DNA from: Lycium barbarum
Taxonomy: Eukaryota > Streptophyta > Magnoliopsida > Solanales > Solanaceae
Direction of reading: 5' to 3'
DNA length: 64,000 nt
Assembly (NCBI RefSeq): GCF_019175385.1
Contig: NC_083344.1
Coordinates: 27,840,231-27,904,230, forward strand
Shown one piece after another: positions 34,501 to 46,841 of the stretch. The translations under genes were made by a program, and so were the position numbers. Below the pieces are notes generated by a model. It was given only the letters and a program-made list of their open reading frames with translations. It ran no database searches and was not told the DNA's origin. Within the stretch, counting starts at the first letter, position 1. Each line of letters opens with the position of its first letter.

Positions 34501-34667
34501 AGCAAGTTTCCAAAATTCCAATTTTTCCATTGGCCACCTTTCGTAATTCCACACCAATGTATTCACAACCGACACATTCATACCATGTAAGGTCCAAATA
34601 TGGCCTTATTCATTACAAGTCAAGTTATCTCAAATTTTTCGAATATACAAAAATACCGGATGTAACA
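31586..34667 (-). repeat. 5' LTR of C
   Basis: 3082 bp, colinear with 24992-28065, ending GGATGTAACA, then the TGATA duplication. No genes. Confidence 0.92.
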
Positions 34668-37600
34668 TGATATATCTGGGACTTAGCTTTCCCTTTTTGC
34701 CAATTCTCATCACTCCCTTCATCGGCGATACCTTCAGGAACACCCAATCGCCCACTTGAAATTCCAAGTCTCGTTGGCGATTATCTGCATAAGACTTTTG
34801 GCGACTTTGAGCTGTTAAAAGTCGGTCTCGAATCACTTTAACCTTTTCAACTGCTTGTTGGATCAAGTCGGGGCCTATCAATTTTACTTCTCCGGTTTCA
34901 AACCATCCTATTGGAGATCTGCATTTTCTTCCATATAAGGCTTCATACGGGGCCATTTGAATACTGGAATGATAGTTGTTATTATAGGCAAATTCAATAA
35001 GAGGCAAATGCTCATCCCAACTACCACCAAAGTCCAGTACACACGCTCGTAGCATATCTTCCAAGGTTTGAATAGTACGCTCGGCTTGTCCGTCGGTCTG
35101 CGGGTGGAACGCCGTGCTGAGCTTAACTTGGGTACCTAGACCTTCTTAGAAGGACTTCCAGAACTTGGCTGTGAACTGTGCCCCTCTGTCTGTGATAATG
35201 GCCAAAGGAATACCGTGAAGTCGTACAATCTCCTTGAGATACAATTTAGCATAATCTTCCGCTGAATATGTGGTTCTAACGAGGAGAAAATGAGCTGCTT
35301 TCGTGAGTCTATCCACGATCACCCATATAGAATCATACTTCCCCCGCATACGGGGTAGTCCTACCACAAAATCCATGTTAATTTCTTCCTATTTCCACGT
35401 AGGAATTTCCATTGCTTGCAATAAGCCTCCTGGCTTTTGATGCTCGGCCTTCACTTGCTGGCAATTTGGGCACTGTGCTACAAATTCTGCTATGTCTCGC
35501 TTCATGCCATCCCACCAATACATCAATTTGAGATCGTGGTACATCTTGGTTGCACCTGGATGAATAGAATACTGGGAATAGTGTGCTTCCTCTAAAATCC
35601 GTTGGCGCAAGTTTGCCACATTCGGTACACATAGCCGGCCTCGATATCTAAGAACCCCTTCTATGGAAACTTTGAATGGAGACTTTTCCTTTTCCTGAGA
35701 AAGATCTCGATAGTGGCTTAACTGAGGGTCTTCATATTGTCGTTCCTTCACTTCTAGATTCAATGATGAAACTATGGGGTCATTGATGCTAATACCTGCA
35801 TCTCCCGAATCAATTAGCCGTATGCCGAGACTTGCTAACCGATGGACCTCACGAACCATTTCTTGCTTTTCCGAAGGAACTCCACATAAACTACCCATCG
35901 ATCGGCGGCTAGGTGCATCTGTTACTACATTCGCCTTCCCTGGATGATATAGAATGTTCATATCGTAATCCTTCAGTAATTCTAACCATCGCCATTGTCG
36001 CAGGTTCAACTCCTTCTGTTTGAAAATATATTGAAGGCTTTTGTGATCCGTATAGATGTCCACGTGCACACCATATAAGTAGTGTCTCCACATTTTCAAT
36101 GCATGAATGACCGCAGCTAGCTCAAGATCATGAGTAGGATAATTCTGTTCATGTTTTCGCAACTGTCTCGAAGCATATGCAATAACTTTCCCATTCTGCA
36201 TCAATACACATCCTAATCCCACACCGGAGGCGTCACAATATACTACATAGCCATCCGATCCTTCTAGAAGTGTTAGCACTGGCGCTGAGGTCAACCTGTT
36301 TTTCAACTCTTGGAAGTTACGCTCACAGGAATCACTCCACTGGAATTTAGCCGACTTCTGGGTTAACTTTGTCAATGGGGATGAAATAGATGAGAAGCCC
36401 TCTACAAATATTCTATAGTATCCTGCTAACCCAAGGAAACTACGAACTTCTGTAGGCGTCGTCGGTCTTGGCCGGGTCTTCACAGCTTCTATTTTCTGAG
36501 TGTCAACTCGAACACCATCATCTGAAATAATATGACCCAGGAATGCAACAGAATTAAGCCAAAACTCGCACTTTGAAAACTTTGCATACAATTCCCGATC
36601 TCGAAGAACGCCAAGAACAATTCTTAGATGATCTGCATGTTCTGATACTGTGCGAGAATATACAAGGATATCGTCGATGAACACTATCACAAAAAGGTCC
36701 AAGAACGGCCTGAACACATTATTCATTAAATTCATGAACACTGCCGGGGCATTCGTCAAACCGAACGACATTACTCGAAACTCGTAGTGACCATATCTTG
36801 TCCTGAAGGCAGTCTTAGGAATATCTGTTTCCCTAATTCTCACCTGATGATAACCCGATCTCAGATCTATCTTGGAGAACCATTTAGCACCCTATAATTG
36901 ATCAAACAAATCGTCGATTCTGGGAAGATGGTATTTATTCTTTATTGTCACCTTGTTCAACTGCCTGTAGTCGATGCACATTCGTAGCGATCCCTCTTTC
37001 TTCTTTACGAACAAGACTGGTGCTCCCCACGGCGAAGAACTAGGCATTATAAACCCCTTCTCAAGTAAATCTTTTAGCTGTGCTTTTAGCTCTTTCAGTT
37101 CTGCTGGAGCCATTCGATAAGGAGGAATAGAAATAGGCTCGGTGTTTGGTAATACATCAATGGTGAAATCAATCTCCCTTTGTGGAGGAAGGCCTGGAAA
37201 CTCGTCGGGAAACACATCTGGGAATTCATTCACTACCGGGACAGACTGGAAAGTTGGCAATTCCGCTTCTGTGTCATGAACCCGAACTAGATGACAAATA
37301 TAACGTTTGGCTATCATCTTTCTAGCCTTAAGGTAGGAAATAAACCTACCCTTTGGGGAAACCGTATTACCCTTCCACTCAAGTGTGGGCTCTCCCAGAA
37401 ATTGGAATCGAACTACCTTTGTCCGGCAACAAACATTAGCATAGCACGATGCCAACCAGTCCATACCCATAATTACGTCAAAATCTATCATCTCAAGTTC
37501 AATCAAATCAGCCCTTGTCTGATGATCACATATAATGACTACACAGTTCTTATATACTTGCCTCGCTATTACAGGATCACCAACCGGAGTGATTACCTCA

Positions 37601-37759
37601 AAAGGTTTAATCGGCTCAGGTCTCACCCCAACACAATCAGCGATATACGGAGTAATATATGAGAAGGTAGAACCCGGATCAATCAGAGCATATACGTCAC
37701 GGGAAAATATAGTCAAGGTACCTGTGACGACGTCTGGGGAACACTCAAGATCCTGTCGC
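34668..37759 (-). pseudogene. pol: D pol: protease, reverse transcriptase, RNase H, integrase
   Basis: One frame runs through gag and pol, interrupted only by stops, so frameshifts are absent here. Order: protease with [12 protein letters not shown] (near 37680); reverse transcriptase with [12 protein letters not shown] and [11 protein letters not shown] (near 36675); RNase H with [13 protein letters not shown] (near 36230) and [10 protein letters not shown]; integrase with the HHCC region [37 protein letters not shown] and a full D-35-E spacing (ITDRGAQFT ... DGQAERT). Stops: TAG at 36892 after FDQL, TAG at 35389 replacing W in PTWKW, TAA at 35146 replacing Q. The first two are shared with E. 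The C-terminus continues at 24991-24625 beyond element C. Confidence 0.9.
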
Positions 37760-39075
37760 CCAGCTAAAGCATACACACGGGGCTGAACAACACCTGAAGT
37801 GGATGTTCCCCCTCTACCTCTGCCTCTGCCTGCTGTAGTCTGAGGAGTCTGTGCGGTCGGACGAGCTGACGAAGAACCCGCTGCTGAACCTGTGGGCTGA
37901 GTCCCCACTCCATCTCTCGCTGAAGGGCAATCTCTCATCATATGACAAACCTGCCCGCAAGCATAACAAGCATCCGAACCCTAATGACACTGTCCGGAAT
38001 GTAATTTGCCACACTGGCTACACCGCGGTACTGAAGGTCTCCTCTGGCTAAAGTCTCCCATAGACTGCGAATCTGAGGCCCTCGAACTCTGCCCCTTGCC
38101 TGACCGAGTAGAACGATCAAATCTCCTATCCGAGAATCTAGGAGGTGCACTGGTTACTGACTGACCTAAGTGCCTGGAATGCATTTGTCTCGGTCCCCCT
38201 CTGTACTCACTGTTCTCCCCCATAGATCTAGCCCTCTTACCTTGTCTTCTGTCACCCTCACAATCACTTCTCTGTTGTCGTTGTCGTTCCTCGAGGTTCT
38301 GAGCATGGGCCTGTATCCGGGAAATATCCATCCCGTCTTGCAAAGAGGCTGTCAGGCAATCTCTGAACAAGTGTGGTCCTAAACCACTCACAAATCTATA
38401 GACTCGGTCTCCCATTTCAGCCACCATAGTCGGAGCATACCGGGCCAATGAGTTAAATTGTATACTATACTCTCGGGCACTCATGCTTCCCTGTTTCAAA
38501 TTTAAGAACCTGTCCGCTCTAGCGCGGCGAACTTCAGGTGGCAAGTAGTGACAAATAAAGGCATCCACAAAATCTTGCCAAACGGGAGGTGGTGCGTTCT
38601 CTCCCCTTGATATCACCCAATTTTTATACCATAGTACCGCCACGTCGCGAAGTCTATATGAGGCCAACTCCACGGATTAGGTCTCAGAAGCATGCATAAG
38701 TTTCAGCGTCCGCAACATCTCATCGATAAAACCTTGTGGGTCCTCATCCGGCTTCGACCCGAAAAATTCTGGAGGGTTTAGAGTAAGGAAATCACGGGCT
38801 CTTGTACTAGCCGAACGATCACTTGGGCCCGCATTCTATCGTTGTGTCTGAGCGGCAACCAACTGTGTCAATAAATGTATGGCCTCAGACACTTGTTGAC
38901 CCGAAGCACCCGGTGGAGGAATCGGAGCTGAGGCTCCTCTCTGCTCTTCTACATTGGGCGCGGCCTCACTTTGCGATTCACTTTCCTCTACATTTGTCGG
39001 AGGCTCTCTTTCCGCCTGCCTCTTTGTCGTAGCTTTGCCTTTCTGGGCAGCTGTAGCTTTTCCTTTCGGCGGCAT
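37760..39075 (-). pseudogene. gag: D gag
   Basis: Start at the ATG at 39075 (MPPKGKATAAQKGK), in frame with all later pieces. The capsid-like core contains NPPEFFGSKPDEDPQGF, SVELASYRLRDVAVLWYKNW and RRARADRFLNLKQGSMS. A Ser/Arg-rich segment and Cys/His clusters follow ([26 protein letters not shown]). In-frame stops: TAG at 38836 (Q), TAA near 38679 (E of ETESVEL) and TAG at 37981 (Q between the Cys clusters). The first two are identical in E; the third is private to D. Confidence 0.87.
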
Positions 39076-39184
39076 GTTTCTGAAACCATAACACACTTTT
39101 AGGAATGATATAATCCTAGACATTGCTCTATCGCACGATCTCTTGAGAAGAAGAATTGTCATTTTCCTAAATGCCCTATAGCCT

Positions 39185-39223
39185 CTTGTTTATTAGCGTG
39201 GCGCGCAACACACCATAAACAAG
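39185..39223 (-). ncRNA. Predicted 5'-leader hairpin of D with GCGCGC loop
   Basis: Perfect arms CTTGTTTAT (39185-39193) and ATAAACAAG (39215-39223) enclose GCGCGC at 39201-39206. Compared with B, both arms change together (C-G to T-A at the second pair). Confidence 0.6.
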
Positions 39224-39265
39224 ACTCTACTAGACACGGCTCGTAGACACGTCCTAAGACGAACT

Positions 39266-39277
39266 GCTCTGATACCA
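39266..39277 (-). promoter_or_regulatory. Primer-binding site of D (tRNA-iMet)
   Basis: GCTCTGATACCA on the plus strand, four bases before LTR 2 at 39282. Confidence 0.92.
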
Positions 39278-39281
39278 CTTC

Positions 39282-41664
39282 TGTCACGACCCATCTAGGG
39301 GCCGCGACGGGTACTCGGAGTAATTACAGAGCACCACTCACTCTATTACTTATCTTGCTCATTTAATACACATTTATCAATCTTACATACCAATTGTAGG
39401 AAAATCCTATTTAATCAAAACATAAATACTTTATATACATTTGCCTCTCGGCCATCAAAATAATATACATACATATGAAAACATCTTGTGAGACCATCTA
39501 ACCCACACTGCGTATCTACGAGCCTCTACTAACATAATGAATACATAGACGGAGCAAGACTCCGTTATGCCCAAAATATGCATATATGAATGTACATCAA
39601 AAGAATAGCCATAAGCACCTCCGAACAATGGAGTGCTATCTATCAGCTGACAGCTACTGAGGACCTGGGCCAAGCTCTCCTCCCTGTCTACCTGTGGGTA
39701 TGAACACAGCGTCCGAAGAAAGGACGTCAGTACGAATATTGTACCGAGTATGAGAGGCATACATAATGATAGGAGACATCAATAATATGGGGATAACATC
39801 AACATGAGACATCTTGATCTGACTGATAATCATAAATGAAGTAATGCATGCTATCTTACTCATACTCATCATCATAACATGTATGCATCATATGCAAGCT
39901 GCCTGTCCACGTCGGAACGGTGTGATAATCAATAACATTAGCCCGCGTCCGGGGTACCATCTCATGCCGCCCACTAGTGGTGTCTGCCCACGCCCATAGG
40001 TCGTGGTGTATCCGTATCGCCGCCCGCCGAAGCGGTGTTTGCCCGGCCAACTAGGCCCGGTGTGAAATGTTCATGACATGCTCAATGTAAATAGTCATAG
40101 TAATATGCTTATCATAAAATACTTATCTTATCATAATGCGTATATAAGACTCATGATCAACTTTACTCTATCGGGGTGATGTAAGGTCGTGATCCCCCGG
40201 TTACATTATGGAACCATTATGGACATTCTGTCTCACCTTTAAAGGACTAGTACATAAGGTGAGTGTAGGCAAGGAAGAACATCATCCTCATTCTAGTGTC
40301 ATCATATCGTATAACTTATCAGATATAGACATTCATAGGCATAAGCTTTTAACTTCTTAGAATGTAAGAATTCATAAAAGGAATAGGGATTCAAGCTAAA
40401 AGATTCATGCCATTAGAAAGAAGAACTAGCCTCGCACACCTTGGTCGTTTAGCTAAGATATTGCTCACTTGTTCTCCGTCGATATCACGTCGTTACCTTC
40501 ATAAGAGAATTTGTATCAACTTTAGTAGCTAGCTATAAGAACGCGTCGCTAATTCTAGGAGAAGTCGGACAACACTTCCTTCGCTCATACCACTTTTCCC
40601 ACGTTCTATATCAACTCCCAATATTCATAATATTATTCGCAATACCATAATCGACAATCGTCATTTACGTACATTTGGCAAAATCCACCATTTTCCTCCA
40701 ATTTTCCCTTATTTCTACTTCTAGCTCATCCTTGGGTTTTCATGCATTTAATGCTTGTTTCATGATATAAACATCATTTATAATGTATTAGTAATAACAA
40801 CACTTCAATATTCACAGTTCAATTCCACTATCATTCATTTATGTCACTATTCACTCAATAATGACCCATTTCTATGTTGTTCTACATTACAAGTGTCTAA
40901 GCTTTCCAATACTTCAAACAACATGGAATAATCATGAAACTTACCTTGGATGATGGTTGAACAATCCTTAAGTTGAAACACTTCAATTAGCCAAAACCCT
41001 AGTTCCACCTTCTTGGGAATTTCTTGACTTAGAAGATCCTTTGATGTGTTCTTACACTTATTTTTATGAATTTGGTGTTGTTGGTCTTGATGATCTTTTG
41101 ATTCTTTGGGATTTCTATAGATGAAGTATGTGGAGTGGTCTAGAAGTTTCTTGAGTTGGTTGAATGAATAATGAGGTGAAATGAGGCTTAAGTCCCCTTT
41201 AAAAATCACAAATCTGATCTTTAATGAATTCTTGTCGGGATGAACAGTGGTCGTAAATTGCAGTTTACGGACCGTATTGTCGTTTACGGTCCGTCCTCCA
41301 TGGTCGTTTTTAATCATCCCAGAAACAGAAAGTTTGGCTGGGGATTATGGCAATTTACGACTAAGGTTTATGGTCCGTAAACCAGTTTACGGGGCCGTCC
41401 TCCAAGTCGTATTTAACCATTTTCACAATTTACAGAAAGTTGAGATTTTTGACAAGCTGGAGGACGACTGCACTATACGGTCCATAAATCACTTTACGGG
41501 CCGTATAGTGCCATATACGACCACTGGGCTGAAAACTTTTCCGCGACTTTCTTATTTCCAAAAATTCTTAATTAGCCATTCCCGACTTAACAAAACATCA
41601 TACACTCAAACTTTTCATCATTCCATTCATCATACAAGTACAGAGAGATTTCCGAGGTGTAACA
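39282..41664 (-). repeat. LTR 2 of the tandem, shared by D and E
   Basis: 2383 bp. It serves as 5' LTR of D and 3' LTR of E. It agrees with LTR 3 and not LTR 1 at nearly all diagnostic sites inspected. A deletion between two CCCGCGTCC copies near 39945 is private to it. A palindrome array lies at about 41248-41522. Confidence 0.9.
41248..41522 (-). promoter_or_regulatory. U3 palindrome array of LTR 2
   Basis: TTTACGGACCGTA and related dyads, colinear with 23998-24265, with TTTTTAAAGG (TATA-like, minus strand) just below 41210. Confidence 0.45.
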
Positions 41665-41700
41665 TTCTTCCCCCCTTTTGAAATATTCGTCCTCGAATGA
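41665..41700 (-). promoter_or_regulatory. Polypurine tract of E with decayed inverted repeat
   Basis: TTCTTCCCCCCTTTTG is intact. The adjacent inverted repeat is degraded (ATATTCGTCCTCGAATGAT). Confidence 0.82.
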
Positions 41701-41860
41701 TCGACACTTGGGAATTCTAGAAAACTTTTGCCAGAGTTTCCTTTGTAATTTGGGCACTACCTTTCCATTACAACAACCCACAATATCTTCGCCTCACAGG
41801 GCTATATCAAAATATCAACACCACACACGACCAGAAACATAAAATTAAAACATACATACC

Positions 41861-44800
41861 TTACGTCATCGACGTCTCATCTTGAATCTCTTCTGGGGAT
41901 TGGAACAAATGGGGTACATAGATTTCATCTTCTCCTCCGCTTCCCAAGTTATTTCTTCCCGATTATTGTTCCGCCATAGAACTGTGACTGAAGCAACCTC
42001 TTTATTCCGAAGCCTTCATACTTGTATATCCAAAATGGCAATGGGCCTTTCCTCGTATGTTAGCTTCTCTGTTACTTGCACATCATCAACCAGAACTATT
42101 CTTGTTGGGTCTCCAATACACTTGCGGAGCATCGAAACATGGAATACTGGATGCACGGATTCGAGCTCTGAAGGCAAGTCCAATTCATAGGCGACTCGAC
42201 TCACCTTGCAAATGATTTGGTAGGGTCCGATATATCTGGGACTTAGCTTTCCCTTCTTGCCAAAACTCATCACTCCCTTCATCGGCGATACCTTCAGGAA
42301 CACCCAATCGCCCACTTGAAATTCCAAGTCTCGTCGGCGATTATCTGCATAAGGCTTTTGGCGACTTTGAGCTGTTAACAGTCGGTCTCGAATCACTTTA
42401 ACCTTTTCAACTGCTTGTTGGATCAAGTCGGGGCCTATCAATTGTACTTCTCCGGTTTCAAACCATACAATTGGAGATCTGCATTTTCTTCCATATAAGG
42501 CTTCATACGTGGCCATTTGAATACTGGAATGATAGCTGTTATTATAGGCAAATTCAATAAGAGGCAAATGCTCATCCCAACTACCACCAAAGTCCAGTAC
42601 ACACGCTCGTAGCATATCTTCCAAGGTCTGAATAGTACGCTCGGCTTGTCCGTCGGTCTGCGGGTGGAACACCGTGCTGAGCTTAACTTGGGTACCTAGA
42701 CCTTCTTGGAAGGACTTCCAGAACTTGGTTGTGAACTGTGCCCCTCTGTCTGTGATAATGGCCAAAGGAATACCGTGAAGTCGTACAATCTCCTTGAGAT
42801 ACAATTTAGCATAATCTTCGGCTGAATATGTGGTTCTAACGGGTAAAAAATGAGCTGCTTTCGTGAGTCTATCCACGATCACCCATATAGAATCATACTT
42901 CCCCCGCGTACGGGGTAGTCCTACCACAAAATCCATGTTAATTTCTTCCTATTTCCACGTAGGAATTTCCATTGCTTGCAATAAGCCTCCTGGCTTTTGA
43001 TGCTCGGCCTTCACTTGCTGGCAATTTGGGCACTGTGCTACAAATTCTGCTATGTCTCGCTTCATGCCATCCCACCAATACATCAATTTGAGATCGTGGT
43101 ACATCTTGGTTGCACCTGGATGAATAGAATACTGGGAATAGTGTGCTTCGTTTAAAATCCGTTGGCGCAAGTTTGCCACATTCGGTACACATAGCCGGCC
43201 TCGATATTTAAGAACCCCTTCTATGGAAAATTCGAATGGAGACTTTTCCTTTTCCTGAGATAGATCTCGATAGTGGCTTAACTGAGGGTCTTCATATTGC
43301 CGTTCCTTCACTTGTAGATTCAATGATGAAACTATGGGGTCATTGACGCTAATACCTGCATCTCCTGAATCAATTGGCCGTACGCCGAGACTTGCTAACC
43401 GATGGACCTCACGAACCATTTCTCGCTTTTCCGAAGGAACTCCACATAAACTACCCATCGATCAGCGGCTAGGTGCATCTGCTACTACATTCGCCTTCCC
43501 TGGATGATATAGAATGTTCATATCGTAATCCTTCAGTAATTCTAACCATCGGCCTTTGCCGCAGGTTCAACTCCTTCTGTTTGAAAATATATTGAAGGCT
43601 TTTGTGATCCGTATAGATGTCCACGTGCACACCATATAAGTAGTGTCTCCACATTTTCAATGCATGAATGACCGCAGCTAGCTCAAGATCATGAGTAGGA
43701 TAATTCTGTTCATGTTTTCGCAACTGTCTCGAAGCATATGCAATAACTTTCCCATTCTGCATCAATACACAACCTAATCCCACACCAGAGGCGTCACAAT
43801 ATACTACATAGCCATCTGATCCTTCTGGAAGTGTTAGCACTGGCGCTGAGGTCAACCTGTTTTTCAACTCTTGGAAGCTACGCTCACAGGCATCACTCCA
43901 CTGGAATTTAGCCGACTTCTGGGTTAACTTTGTCAATGGTGATCAAATAGATGAGAAGCCCTCTACAAATCTTCTATAGTATACTGCTAACCCAAGGAAA
44001 CTACGAACTTCTGTAGGCGTCGTCGGTCTTGGCCAGGTCTTCACAGCTTCTATATTCTGAGTGTCAACTCGAACACCATCATCTGAAATAATATGACCCA
44101 GGAATGCAACAGAATTAAGCCAAAACTCGCACTTTGAAAACTTTGCATACAATTCCCGATCTCGAAGAACGCCAAGAACAATTCTTAGATGATCTGAATG
44201 TTCTGATTCTGTGCGAGAATATACCAGGATATCGTCGATGAACACTATCACAAAAAGGTCTAAGAACGGCCTGAGCACATTATTCATTAAATTCATGAAC
44301 ACTGCCGGGGCATTCGCCAACCCGAACGACATTACTCGAAACTCGTAGTGACCATATCTTGTCCTGAAGGCAGTCTTGGGAATATCTGTTTCCCCAATTC
44401 TCACCTGATGATAACCCGATCTCAGATCTATCTTGGAGAACCATTTAGCGCCCTATAATTGATCAAACAAATCGTCGATTCTGGGAAGAGGGTATTTATT
44501 TTTTATTGTCACCTTGTTCAACGGCCTGTAGTCGATGCACATTCGTAGCGATCTGTCTTTCTTCTTTACGAACAGGACTGGTGCTCCCCACGGCGAAGAA
44601 CTAGGCCTTATAAACTCCTTCTCAAGTAAATCTTTTAGCTGTGCTTTTAGCTCTTTCAGTTCTGCTGGAGCCATTCGATAAGGAGGAATAGAAATAGGCT
44701 CGGTGTTTGCTAATACATCAATGGCGAAATCAATCTCCCTTTCTGGAGGAAGGCCTGGTAACTCGTCGGGAAACACATCTGGGAATTCATTCACTACCGG

Positions 44801-45319
44801 GACAGACTGGAAAGTTGGCAATTCCGCTTCTGTGTCATGAACCCGAACTAGATGACAAATATAACCCTTGGCTATCATCTTTCTCGCCTTAAGGTAGGAA
44901 ATAAACCTACCCTTTGGGGAAACCGTATTACCCTTCCACTCAAGTATGGGCTCTCCCGGAAATTGGAATCGAACTACCTTTGTCCGGCAACAAACATTAG
45001 CATAGCACGATGCCAACCAGTCCATACCCATAATTACGTCAAAATCTATCATCTCAAGTTCAATCAAATCAGCCCTTGTCTGATGATCACATATAATGAC
45101 TACACAGTTCTTATATACTTGCCTCGCTATTACAGGATCACCAACCGGAGTGAATACCTCGAAAGGTTTAATCGGCTCAAGTCTCACCCCAATACAATCA
45201 GCGATATACGGAGTAATATATGAGAAGGTAGAACCCGGATCAATCAGAGCATATACGTCACGGGAAAATATAGTCAAGGTACCTGTGACGATGTCTGGGG
45301 AACACTCAAGATCCTGTCG
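41861..45319 (-). pseudogene. pol: E pol remnant
   Basis: Same domain order as D and close to it in sequence: protease ([12 protein letters not shown] near 45240), reverse transcriptase ([11 protein letters not shown] near 44235), RNase H ([13 protein letters not shown] near 43800), integrase with [20 protein letters not shown] and a complete D-35-E triad, then GPYQIICKVSRVAYELDLP and a chromodomain-like tail. Stops shared with D: TAG at 44453 after FDQL and TAG at 42949 in PTWKW. Private damage: TGA at 43943, a one-base insertion near 43550 in RNase H, TGA at 42016 (an Arg CGA in D) before the chromodomain-like part, and a one-base loss near 41910. The 42016-42936 integrase piece is uninterrupted for 306 residues. 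Confidence 0.88.
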
Positions 45320-46635
45320 CCCAGCTAAAGCATACACACGGGGCTGAACAGCACCTGAAGTGGATGTTCCCCCTCTACCTCTGCCTCTGCCTGCTGTAGT
45401 CTGAGGAGTCTGTGCGGTCGGACGAGCTGACGAAGAATCCGCTGCTGAACCTGTGGGCGGAGTCCCCGCTCCATCTCTCGCTGAAGGGCAATCTCTCATC
45501 ATATGACAAACCTGCCCGCAAGCATAACAAGCATCCGAAACCTGATGACACTGTCCGGAATGTAATTTGCCACACTGGCTACACCGCGGTACTGAAGGTC
45601 TCCTCTGGCTAAAGTCTCCCCTAGACAGCGAATCTGAGGCCCTCGAACTCTGCCCCTGGCCTGACCGAGTAGAACGATCAAATCTCCTATCCGAGAATCT
45701 AGGAGGTGCACTGGTCACTGACTGACCTAATTGCCTGGAATGCGTCTGTCTCGGTCCCCCTCTGTACTCACTGCTCTCCCCCATAGATCTATCCCTCTTA
45801 CCTTGTCTTCTGTCACCCTCACGATCACTTCTCTGTTGTCGTTGTCGTTCCTCGAGGTTCTAAGCATGGGCCTGTATCCGGGAAATATCCATCCCGTCTT
45901 GCAAAGAGGCTGTCAGGCAATCTCTGAACAAGTGTGGTCCTAAACCACTCACAAATCTATAGACTCGGTCTCCCATGTCAGCCACCATAGTCAGAGCATA
46001 CCGGGCCAATGAGTTAAATTGTATACTATACTCTCGGGCACTCATGCTTCCCTGTTTCAAATTCAAGAACTTGTCCGCTCTAGCACGGCGAACTTCAAGT
46101 GGCAAGTAGTGACAAATAAAGGCATCCACAAACTCTTGCCAAACGGGAGGTGGTGCGTTCTCTCCCCTTGATATCACCCAATTTTTATACCATAGTACCG
46201 CCACGTCGCGAAGTCTATATGAGGCCAACTCCACGGATTAGGTCTCAGAAGCATGCATAAGTTTCAGCGTCCGCAACATCTCATTGATAAAACCTTGTGG
46301 GTCCTCATCCGGCTTCGACCCGAAAAATTCTGGAGGGTTTAGAGTAAGGAAATCACGGGCTCTGTACTAGCCGAACGATCACTTGGGCCCGTATTCTATC
46401 GTTGTGTCTGAGCGGCAACCAATTGTGTCAATAAATGTATGGCCTCAGACACTTGTTGACCCGAAGCACCCGGTGGAGGAATCGGAGATGAGGCTCCTCC
46501 CTGCTCTTCTACATTGGGCGCGGCCTCACTTTGCGATTCACTTTCCTCTACATTTTCCGGAGGCTCTCTTTCCGCCTGCCTCTTTGTCGTAGCTTTGCCT
46601 TTCTGGGCAGCTGTAGCTTTTCCTTTCGGCGGCAT
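45320..46635 (-). pseudogene. gag: E gag remnant
   Basis: Start at the ATG at 46635 (MPPKGKATAAQKGK). Core and Cys/His clusters as in D, but with the second cluster readable through ([21 protein letters not shown]). The stops at the Q codon near 46396 and the E codon near 46240 are shared with D. A private one-base deletion near 46363 shifts the frame, and a private TAG lies at 45860 (Q of HAQNLEE). Confidence 0.86.
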
Positions 46636-46744
46636 GTTTCTGAAACCATAACGCACTATTAGGAATGATATAATCCTAGACATTGCTCTATCGCACGATC
46701 TCATGAGAAGAAGAATTGTCATTTTCCTAAATGCCCTGTAGCCT

Positions 46745-46783
46745 CTTGTTTATTAGCGTGGCGAGCAACACACCATAAACAAG
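46745..46783 (-). ncRNA. 5'-leader hairpin of E, loop palindrome broken
   Basis: Same arms as D (CTTGTTTAT and ATAAACAAG), but the loop reads GCGAGC at 46761-46766, so self-complementarity is lost, in keeping with decay. Confidence 0.5.
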
Positions 46784-46825
46784 ACTCTACTAGACACGAC
46801 TCGTAGACATTTCCTAGGACGAACT

Positions 46826-46837
46826 GATCTGATACCA
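46826..46837 (-). promoter_or_regulatory. Primer-binding site of E, one mismatch
   Basis: GATCTGATACCA on the plus strand, one change from the GCTCTGATACCA of the others, before LTR 3 at 46842. Confidence 0.85.
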
Positions 46838-46841
46838 CTTC

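Larger units (their letters stand above)
24992..34667 (-). mobile_element. Element C: gag-only non-autonomous element with a 5S-like module
   Basis: Complete insertion with TGATA duplications. LTRs of 3074 and 3082 bp flank a 3520-bp interior that reads, on the minus strand, primer-binding site, leader hairpin, gag, then about 1.86 kb of non-coding DNA (5S-like segment, unique sequence, 41-bp minisatellite) and a polypurine tract. No protease, reverse transcriptase or integrase is present. The two LTRs look nearly identical by eye, so it is among the youngest insertions here. The structure fits TR-GAG elements, which need pol proteins from a partner. Confidence 0.9.
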
